A stretch of DNA of 64,000 nucleotides from the NCBI RefSeq assembly GCF_039555335.1, contig NC_092644.1, positions 49,551,281 to 49,615,280 on the forward strand, in the 5' to 3' direction. The notes beneath the pieces are model-generated. The model saw only the letters and a list, made by a program, of their open reading frames with translations. It was not told the DNA's origin and made no database searches. This DNA is from Amphiura filiformis (Eukaryota > Echinodermata > Ophiuroidea > Amphilepidida > Amphiuridae). Numbering within the stretch: the first letter of the stretch is position 1; the number at the start of each line of letters is the position of its first letter. Shown here one piece after another: positions 1 to 9,060 of the stretch. A program made the translations under genes and the position numbers.

Positions 1-254
1 AAAAATGTATCCTCCCCCCATTTAACCCTCCAACCAGGGCTCATAATTATTGTACAGCCCCTAACTTTCCGCTCCGTTGACTTGCCAAATATTTCTTGCA
101 TTTTTCCAATTTTATCCTCCCCAGGGCTCATAATTATTGCATATCTCATCACCGGTTTAGATAAAACAAATGTTGGGCCCAAATTGAGCCTCCCCTAGCT
201 ACTTTTGTGGGTACCTATTCCTATAGTAATTTTTTGACACTATTAATTTCTTAC

Positions 255-1316
255 CTCAAAATTTTCTTCCGATTCTTCAGGACTTCCGGTTACTTTCGCG
301 GCTCCCTGAGGTGTAGTGTTTGAACTTGACTTCTGGCTTGGAAATTTCATTTGGACAAGTTCAGTCAGTTGGCGTTTTTCGTCTTTTTGAAACCCCCACG
401 AGCTCGGTATTTCCAGTGATAGCTTGCTTGTTGATTCCGTATGTGCGCCATAACTATTAATTATACGCGGGATTACAGCATCCTGAACAGTTTGCACGGT
501 AATTTTATTCTTATTCACCGATTCTTTTGCGTCTATAAGTTCGTCAATATCGTCGTATAATTTACCAAAGTAAGCGACCACCATAAGCCAATGAAGTTGC
601 TGCAAACTCCAAAGAACCACAATACCCGTTTGCTTGACGTAAGGAATGGACCATTCCGTTAGGTCTTTTCCACTTAGTGATGCTAGTTTATCACGAAGTA
701 TCTCCAAATAAAGCACGTCTAATTTTATGTAGTGTTCTCCGATTTCGTTGTTGGAGAAAAGAGCACCATACGCAGTCGCTAAAAATGCAATAACTGTGTC
801 TTGATTATTAGCTGTTGAATAAATATAGAATTGTCTATCGGCCCAGTCTTGAATAAACTTCATTTGATGTGGCGCGAAATCATCTGTCCGATGTTGCCAC
901 ATATGTTCAAAATCACTTAACAATATTTGAAGGGAGTTCCCGTCTTTTGATAAATTTTTCACCAAAACCTGCAGATAATGATGAACACCCAGAAGTATTA
1001 CATTTGAATCTGATGTCAGGCTATAGCCAGGATAAGTAGTAAGAATGTCACAAATATGTCTGTTCTGTGGTGTAAATGATCTGTAATAGTGTTCCGCAAC
1101 GTGTACCAAATTACCGTTACTCTGCTGAATATCAAACTCATACACATACCAAAGCTTTTGACACGAAGATAAACCGGCTGCTGTGACTTGCCAAATATTT
1201 TTATCATGATTGAGGCTGCATGGAAGAGATATCTTTTCGTCATTCTCATTCTGTTGGAATATCGTCACAGAGAGTTTAGTTATCGGCAGCTTCCCGGTCC
1301 ATAGGTTGAAATAAAC
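255..1316 (-). CDS. Internal exon of a large unrecognised gene (354 codons)
   Basis: One 1062-nt exon, phase 0 at both ends. On the minus strand it follows a pyrimidine-rich acceptor (ctttcag, ending at 1317) and ends at a GAG|GTAAGA donor at 254/255. The reading frame starts VYFNLWTGK and runs to the donor without a stop. There is no convincing start codon inside: a GTG near 1268 is mid-exon. The product is mixed alpha/beta in composition, with a helical-looking stretch around DWADRQFYIYST and a Ser/Pro/Glu-rich C-terminal tail (SQKSSSNTTPQG) that looks like a linker. No signal peptide or membrane segment is visible. I do not recognise the family. A weak overall resemblance to the N-terminal part of very large RNF213-type ATPase/E3 proteins, which are expanded in marine invertebrates, is only a suggestion. 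The next downstream exon would lie before base 1 and the upstream one beyond 1316. Confidence 0.7.
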
Positions 1317-1780
1317 CTGAAAGAAAAATTAAACAAAAGAAAAAGAAACATTTGAAATATATTTTTAAAGGGCACGATATCCATTGAAAGACGCAAGGCA
1401 GTCCATTTTGTCTTTGCACAAACAATAATGCTACACTGGGTGAACGTTTCATTTGAATTTTTGTGTGACATTTCACTAAGAGAAGTATTTTTTTATTTAA
1501 AAAAAATTATATTGAAGTTTTTTAAAAAGTAAATTTATGCAAAAGACATTCGTCCGAAAATCATACATATACTAGGGTACCTAAGTTTTGCTGTTCGTGT
1601 TTTACCTTGAATAAAGCTAGCGCTGTATTTCTTGTGGTATTATAACCATTTATAACATTTTTTTATATATTGTTAATTAATTAAATAATTAATATTTGCT
1701 TCTATCAAACAGATGGAGCAATTCAAAACTAGACATACTGTTGCTCACGAGCCACGAATATCAGACGGCGGCTTCTGAGT

Positions 1781-2023
1781 GACCTCATTTGACCTTTGAC
1801 CTCGGATAAACTCGGGTTGGCTACTCATGCTCCCTCGAATCAAGGATAATTTGCAACACATTTAAGCCCAATGGAGCCCATGTTAACATTTGATCTTTCC
1901 TGATGTTTGACCTCGTATGACCTTTACGGTTTCATACTCCCCAAGTGTCAGGGATCATTTTCCCCGAGTTACAGTCCAACTTTAAGATTTGGCCTTTGAC
2001 CTTGGATGACCTCAGATGCTTTT
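1781..2023. repeat. Dispersed repeat rich in DR1-like TGACCT half-sites
   Basis: TGACCTTTGACCT occurs at 1790-1802, which on the other strand is a perfect AGGTCA-n-AGGTCA direct repeat with 1-bp spacing (DR1). A near match GGCCTTTGACCTT lies at 1991-2003, and isolated TGACCT sites lie around 1780, 1906 and 2007. A further perfect DR1 (TGACCTTTGACCC) is at 2775-2787. DR1 is the known site type for RXR/HNF4/PPAR-class nuclear receptors. The repeat origin is inferred from the recurrent block structure. Confidence 0.4.
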
Positions 2024-2270
2024 TTCATGATCCCCACATATCAAAGGTTATTTGTACTAGGTTTTAGCCCAATCGGACATATTTCAAAATTTTACACCAT
2101 TTTGCACCATCAGTAGAAACCATTATATAGCATTTACCACATAGCCTTAGTGTGTATGTATCGATTTTCATAAATGCATCATGGGAAGGCATGATTTCCT
2201 GTGATTTAAATACCAGTAAAGTAACCGCAAAATGGGCTATTCCAGATGATAGCCATGCACCCCCTCCGGA

Positions 2271-2381
2271 AGACATGACCTTAATCTCCCACACAGGGAG
2301 TGTTGATTCAAATGGGCCGGGGTGAGTGGGTGACTCCATTTGAAATATACACTCCCTGTGTGGAAGATTCAAGTCATCTCT
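2271..2381. repeat. Short inverted-repeat element (MITE-like)
   Basis: Arms of about 32 bp, containing CACACAGGGAGTGT near 2292 and its complement ACACTCCCTGTGTG near 2350, are flanked by matching ATGACCTTAATC / GATTCAAGTCAT sequence. They face each other across roughly 50 bp. No target duplication could be assigned. Confidence 0.5.
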
Positions 2382-2857
2382 CGCATAAAGGGTGTATGGA
2401 ATTCAGTTGGAAATGCCCACTAGACAAAAAATGACGAAAAATGACGAAACCTAACGAATCTTAAATATAGACAGTAGAGCTATTGTCTTTACTTCTCTCT
2501 TGTTATCAAGTAGCAGACTAGCTGTCTCCCTGCCCAGGTTATCTGCCAAATCACTGCCTCTATTAATTGACAGCTGCTTTATCACATTTTACACAAATAT
2601 TTTCTCAAAATTATCCCTATTAAGCCTTACGTGAAGATTGACCCCATTGTGTGGTACAACTTATTTGAAGCTTGGGTCATCGGTTCTTCTTCTGTTTGGT
2701 GGTCATAACATGTTATTTAAAGGAGGAGTAGCATTTTTAAATTTTTCACAAGATGACCCCTAATAACCCTTTCGTGACCTTTGACCCCTATCAGTGCAAG
2801 CGTCTGGCACTAGTAGCAATTTGCGGTTCTACTAAAGAAGAAAGAAGATTCACAGTA

Positions 2858-5365
2858 TATCAGGCGGAAACCAGTAGCGTAGCCAGTGGGGTGGCAAAGG
2901 GGGCAGAGTGCCCCCCCCCCCCGAACAAAAAACGAAAGAAAAAAGTGCCCCTCTGTCAAAAAATGAAAGGGAAAATATGAAGGGCAAAGGAAAAGAAAAG
3001 GGGCAAGGAGCCCCTTTTCCACCAAAATTCACCCGATCATGGGCCAAAATAGTGTAAAATAATTGTCACAATAAAGCCCTTTCAATCCCGATCATGGGCA
3101 AAAATCTGGCGAAAATAGTGTAAAATACGCATATCGTCCCAATAAAGCCTCTCTAAAATCAAAACCGGTATATGTACGAGTATGATGCAACTGCAATTTT
3201 TTTCGTCTGTGCCCCCAAATTTTATTTTGCCCCTCCTGACCAAGAAAGCTGGCTACGCCCCTGGCGGAAACCGCCTGATATAATTTATGGCGTGCGTCAT
3301 CTCAAGCTGAGAGTAACGCTATGAGTAATGCTAACCCAATCTCGGGGGACGTATACATACGGCGATTTTTCCATACGCTGGCGACGAAACCGCGTAAACG
3401 CAATCTGCCACTGCGAAATCCAACATGTTGTTACCCTGAAGTTCAGACGAGACACACTATAAATAATGGACGTCTTTTAAATAATGCTAAATGTTTAAAT
3501 CAATAAAGATAAAGATACGTAATATTAGATAATATTAAGACTTACCTCTCTAGCAGAAGTATCTGAAGCCATGTTTCCTCATAAATTTACACCACAATAG
3601 AGATAGTTTATAGAGGACACAAAATTAATCAATATTTAGGTTTGCTAACTGTTGTTCGTATTTCCATTAACGCTCATGTTTCCTGCACAATGGTCTGTAT
3701 TAGTCTACGTGTCGTCCTCTTTATATATACAGACAACGTTGATTATATTACTAATTTCGGGAGTCTGTAGTGATCATCAAAAACAACTAACAGAAATGGA
3801 TGTGTGTTACTGTGTTACAACATTGCACAAGGATATTTTGATTTCCTTAAACATTACCCGCTACATATAGTATCACTGTGTAGGTAAACAACCTAAGAAG
3901 ATGTGATTTTGTCTACCAAACTACAAACGAAATCACCGATTTGAAAATGGAATAAGCGTTTTCCATACAATGCTATAATTTATGAATAAACTTGAACCCT
4001 GGAAATCTAGGGCCTGTGTACGTCACATGATCATGCCATGTCTGTAAAGGGTTCATTAGTGTATCGATCACGCTTATCCAAAGTTCATTGATTTTGAATT
4101 ATCATGAATACGGTGAATGGTGATTAACTGCTTTTACTCGGCGTTATTGCGACAACAAATGCTCATGTAACCGTTGTTATTTCTCTATGGGATATGTAAG
4201 TATATACTGTCAGATTTATTAACAACTTCCTTTAATAGTTAAAAGATGATATTCAGAAAGGACTCTAAACGGGATAATTGTGCGAGGTGTGCTCTAAAAT
4301 TAGTTAAATTATCTCATAATCACGTGTGGATTTTGGTGTTAAAGAGGCCAAAATAAAAGAAAGACATGTCAAATTTGGTCGTATTTCGGTCCAGCATTTT
4401 GTCATATTATGATATAATAGATCGAGCAAATTTGCTCGTTGAGACGACTCTAAGATTCTTATACGCTACGCGCAACTGGGTCAAGGTCATTCAATCCATG
4501 TTGAAAAATTTAATAGCATGTCATGAAATCGGACCACCCTCCTTTAAAGTAAAATAGTTGAAGAATATTAAGAGATTGATTTAGAATTAAATCAAATTGC
4601 ACACATTTTGCTTCATATACATGCTTTAAATACAAGCTCAATCTGAAATGTCACATAGATCTTGTCAAAATAGCGCCTAATTTAATGATCCATAATACGT
4701 TAACTGTGGTACCGTTGTATGCAATGCAATGTGCACTTTTAATATCATCTAATGAAAAATGCTAAAGATGTGAAAAGGAATTTCATGTTTAATTTATGAA
4801 TTAGGAATGCATTATATCCGAAAGCCAAAATAGGACATCCAAAACCATTCATTATACCCCAGCTCAAATAATAGAGACCTTGCGAACTGGTCTCTAATAT
4901 GTGAATGTCCCTTTAACGTGACATGTACGTGCAGCCTTTATCGATTGGCATTATTGCAACAACAAATGCTCATGCAATCGCGATATCGACAGTTACCGCT
5001 GTAGATTGTGCAGATGCTATGGAAAATCAGACCATATTAAAGCCATATTATAACATTTCTGTAAAAATTGATTAGTATTATTTTATTTTCCATAAAATGT
5101 CAGGTTTTACTGTCAGATATGTCTCCTTTTAATTCTGAGCCGAACAACTGAGGACGGTCTGAGGTATAGCAAAGAAAATTGGAATTTACTACTAGCACCA
5201 ATGCATGTTACTCCAGCGGTTATAATACGGTACGACCGACACTCTGATGGGGGTGGGTGTGTATGTGTGTACCGCAAGCCGTGTACGGGGTGTGTTTATG
5301 TGTTATGAATATCGCATACGTGTTCGACTAATATTTCCATCGTAATAATAAAACGAGAGTTCCTG
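2858..5365. repeat. Tandem segmental duplication, copy 1 (2.5 kb)
   Basis: From TATCAGGCGGAAAC to GAGAGTTCCTG this segment recurs almost base for base at 5374-8309. Only a handful of substitutions and 1-bp indels were noticed (for example near 3340, 3782, 4139, 4712, 5066). The short open frames in it are repeated at a fixed 2944-bp offset and look non-coding. It begins with a hAT-type MITE (2872-3263). Confidence 0.9.
2872..3263. mobile_element. hAT-type MITE with 8-bp target duplication
   Basis: Terminal inverted repeats CAGTAGCGTAGCCAG (left) and CTGGCTACGCCCCTG (right) are flanked on both sides by GCGGAAAC (2864-2871 and 3264-3271). An 8-bp duplication with CAG...CTG ends is the signature of the hAT superfamily. 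The 392-bp interior is non-coding, with a C-homopolymer and A/G-rich tract. The element sits in the middle of a palindromic target (ATCAGGCGGAAACCGCCTGAT). Confidence 0.85.
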
Positions 5366-5387
5366 CTTTACCGTATCAGGCGGAAAC

Positions 5388-6207
5388 CAGTAGCGTAGCC
5401 AGTGGGGTGGCAAAGGGGCAGAGTGCCCCCCCCCCCGACAAAAAACGAAAGAAAAAAGTGCCCCTCTGTCAAAAAATGAAAGGGAAAATATGAAGGGCAA
5501 AGGAAAAGAAAAGGGGCAAGGAGCCCCTTTTACATACATACATACATTAAATTCTTATAAGGCGCAATATCCATTATGATCAAGGCGCCATACAAAATAC
5601 AACAAATAATACCACATGAAATATAATACAAAGCAAAAATACAAATTCAGATTAAAACAAATGAGTTTTCAAGAGTTTTTGAAAACTGCAATTGAGCCGG
5701 CATTTCTTACATGCTGCGGAAGTGAGTTCAAAGTGATGGGCCTGCAACAGAGAAGGCTTGTTCACCTATACATTTCTTACTAAATGGTATTGCAAGAAGA
5801 GTCTTGTCTGTTGCAGACCGTGTAACCGGAGCCGTTGAAGGACGATTTATGTGAGCAAGTAAGTTGGCAAGATATTCAGGACCACAGTCATTGAGACATT
5901 TGTAAACATGAAGACATATCTTAAATTGAATACGTTTTGTGACCGGTAACCAGTGCAGTTTTTCCACCAAAATTCACCCGATCATGGGCCAAAATAGTGT
6001 AAAATAATTGTCACAATAAAGCCCTTTTCATCCCGATCATGGGCAAAAATCTGGCGAAAATAGTGTAAAATACGCATATCGTCCCAATAAAGCCTCTCTA
6101 AAATCAAAACCGGTATATGTACGAGTATGATGCAACTGCAATTTTTTTCGTCTGTGCCCCCAAATTTTATTTTGCCCTCCTGACCAAGAAAGCTGGCTAC
6201 GCCCCTG
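5388..6207. mobile_element. hAT-type MITE, second copy, split by a LINE
   Basis: Same element as at 2872-3263, with the same GCGGAAAC target duplication (5380-5387 and 6208-6215), so it was copied with the segment rather than inserted again. The interior is interrupted at 5532. Confidence 0.85.
5532..5959 (-). mobile_element. 5'-truncated non-LTR retrotransposon (reverse transcriptase C-terminus)
   Basis: Minus-strand frame reads LHWLPVTKRIQFKICLHVYK, then GEQAFSVAGP. After a frameshift near 5728-5735 it continues as NSLPQHVRNAGSIAVFKNS. This is the C-terminal thumb/tail region of CR1/L2/Jockey-type reverse transcriptases (LHWLPV..RI.FK, F.VAGP.LWNSLP). The 3' end has the TACATACATACA-type simple tail. 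The flanking TTTT (5528-5531 and 5960-5963) is a possible short target duplication. It is absent from the equivalent point in copy 1, near 3018. Confidence 0.85.
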
Positions 6208-8309
6208 GCGGAAACCGCCTGATATAATTTATGGCGTGCGTCATCTCAAGCTGAGAGTAACGCTATGAGTAATGCTAATCCAATCTCGGGGGACGTATAC
6301 ATACGGCGATTTTTCCATACGCTGGCGACGAAACCGCGTAAACGCAATCTGCCACTGCGAAATCCAACATGTTGTTACCCTGAAGTTCAGACGAGACACA
6401 CTATAAATAATGGACGTCTTTTAAATAATGCTAAATGTTTAAATCAATAAAGATAAAGATACGTAATATTAGATAATATTAAGACTTACCTCTCTAGCAG
6501 AAGTATCTGAAGCCATGTTTCCTCATAAATTTACACCACAATAGAGATAGTTTATAGAGGACACAAAATTAATCAATATTTAGGTTTGCTAACTGTTGTT
6601 CGTATTTCCATTAACGCTCATGTTTCCTGCACAATGGTCTGTATTAGTCTACGTGTCGTCCTCTTTATATATACAGACAACGTTGATTATATTACTAATT
6701 TCGGGAGTCTGTAGTGATCATCGAAAACAACTAACAGAAATGGATGTGTGTTACTGTGTTACAACATTGCACAAGGATATTTTGATTTCCTTAAACATTA
6801 CCCGCTACATATAGTATCACTGTGTAGGTAAACAACCTAAGAAGATGTGATTTTGTCTACCAAACTACAAACGAAATCACCGATTTGAAAATGGAATAAC
6901 CGTTTTCCATACAATGCTATAATTTATGAATAAACTTGAACCCTGGAAATCTAGGGCCTGTGTACGTCACATGATCATGCCATGTCTGTAAAGGGTTCAT
7001 TAGTGTATCGATCACGCTTATCCAAAGTTCATTGATTTTGAATTATCATGAATACGGTGAATGGTGATTAACTGCTTTTACCCGGCGTTATTGCGACAAC
7101 AAATGCTCATGTAACCGTTGTTATTTCTCTATGGGATATGTAAGTATATACTGTCAGATTTATTAACAACTTCCTTTAATAGTTAAAAGATGATATTCAG
7201 AAAGGACTCTAAACGGGATAATTGTGCGAGGTGTGCTCTAAAATTAGTTAAATTATCTCATAATCACGTGTGGATTTTGGTGTTAAAGAGGCCAAAATAA
7301 AAGAAAGACATGTCAAATTTGGTCGTATTTCGGTCCAGCATTTTGTCATATTATGATATAATAGATCGAGCAAATTTGCTCGTTGAGACGACTCTAAGAT
7401 TCTTATACGCTACGCGCAACTGGGTCAAGGTCATTCAATCCATGTTGAAAAATTTAATAGCATGTCATGAAATCGGACCACCCTCCTTTAAAGTAAAATA
7501 GTTGAAGAATATTAAGAGATTGATTTAGAATTAAATCAAATTGCACACATTTTGCTTCATATACATGCTTTAAATACAAGCTCAATCTGAAATGTCACAT
7601 AGATCTTGTCAAAATAGCGCCTAATTTAATGATCCATAATACGTTAACTGTGGTACCCGTTGTATGCAATGCAATGTGCACTTTTAATATCATCTAATGA
7701 AAAATGCTAAAGATGTGAAAAGGAATTTCATGTTTAATTTATGAATTAGGAATGCATTATATCCGAAAGCCAAAATAGGACATCCAAAACCATTCATTAT
7801 ACCCCAGCTCAAATAATAGAGACCTTGCGAACTGGTCTCTAATATGTGAATGTCCCTTTAACGTGACATGTACGTGCAGCCTTTATCGATTGGCATTATT
7901 GCAACAACAAATGCTCATGCAATCGCGATATCGACAGTTACCGCTGTAGATTGTGCAGATGCTATGGAAAATCAGACCATATTAAAGCCATATTATAACA
8001 TTTCTGTAAAATTGATTAGTATTATTTTATTTTCCATAAAATGTCAGGTTTTACTGTCAGATATGTCTCCTTTTAATTCTGAGCCGAACAACTGAGGACG
8101 GTCTGAGGTATAGCAAAGAAAATTGGAATTTACTACTAGCACCAATGCATGTTACTCCAGCGGTTATAATACGGTACGACCGACACTCTGATGGGGGTGT
8201 GTGTGTATGTGTGTACCGCAAGCCGTGTACGGGGTGTGTTTATGTGTTATGAATATCGCATACGTGTTCGACTAATATTTCCATCGTAATAATAAAACGA
8301 GAGTTCCTG

Positions 8310-8961
8310 GTTTTTATTCAAAATCTCGGATTTTGAAAAAACTACAGCACCTAAAGTCTTGATTTTTGCAGAGTATCAGAATTTAAAAAGAATTGAGGGC
8401 GTTATAATATGGCTTTAAGTACTGCATTAGTCCGGGGGGTGTCTTCAAAACATTTTGTACGGGGATGTGCCACGTAGACTCTCGGATGCTGAATTTCTCG
8501 ACACCTACTTTTTCCTGTTTTTGCCACCCATCAGTACACCATTTTTTCACCAAGAACACCCAAATTTGCCTTAATTGGGCGCCTTTAACAGCACTTCTGC
8601 CCAAATACAGTTATATTGACTGTAAATGTTTGTTTTGTAACACATATCAAAAATAACTAAATAAAAATTGATTGGTTCGGTTATATTGATAATAATGTTT
8701 TATTTCAATGTCATAGAGAACGGCTGTATGCAATGAAATACAACGTTCATTTTCTACATGTAGCCTGGATTGTTTTGGCAACAATTCAAGCCCCTGGGAA
8801 GAACCAGGCACTACCAGGTGTTATCATAACCATGACAGCCTGAAATGTTCTATTTACGGTTGCACGTTTGCCGTGACGTAATGGTGAACATTATTTCGCA
8901 TTACATTATTTAATACATAGGTTTATGTTTATGATTCCGTTTAAGACATTTATCTACCATC
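8310..8961. other. 5' flank of the TerD-domain gene
   Basis: AT-rich. It contains a low-copy repeat fragment (about 8320-8370) whose core (GCACCTAAAGTCTTGATTTT) recurs in inverse orientation near 45980. No coding signal and no obvious TATA box close to 8962 were recognised, so the promoter is not placed. Confidence 0.4.
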
Positions 8962-9060
8962 ATGGAATGTTTGAAATGTCGAAAGAAGAAGCTGTCCAAA
9001 GAGTTTCCTTCATTTACGCTCAATGAAGATTGTGACCACGCTCCACTTCATTGCTTAAGG
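8962..9060 (+). CDS. Exon 1 of the RING-UBL-TerD gene (first half of the zinc-ligand cluster)
   Basis: Codes for 33 residues: MECLKC, a basic stretch, then CDHAPLHCLR. The donor GTAAGT follows at 9061. The pattern C-x2-C ... C-x-H-x4-C-x2-C is completed across the intron by Cys34. Confidence 0.85.

Larger units (their letters stand above)
1317..2857. other. Non-coding flank with dispersed repeats, no gene seen
   Basis: AT-rich intronic or intergenic DNA. It holds a degenerate repeat with several TGACCT/TGACCTTTGACCT half-sites (about 1780-2030 and 2775) and a short inverted-repeat element at 2271-2381, both listed separately. I see no exon with both splice sites and coding character. Confidence 0.5.
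5374..8309. repeat. Tandem segmental duplication, copy 2, carrying a LINE insertion
   Basis: Second copy of the 2.5-kb unit, separated from copy 1 by 8 bp. It is longer only because 428 bp of LINE sequence interrupt its MITE (5532-5959). After the common end at GTTCCTG the two copies are followed by different sequence, which fixes the right boundary. Confidence 0.9.

Noticed and set aside
3321..7501. Repeated small frames of 61-75 codons at a 2944-bp offset
   Set aside because: Conserved only because the DNA segment is duplicated at near identity; no domains, and changes are not biased to silent sites as far as seen.
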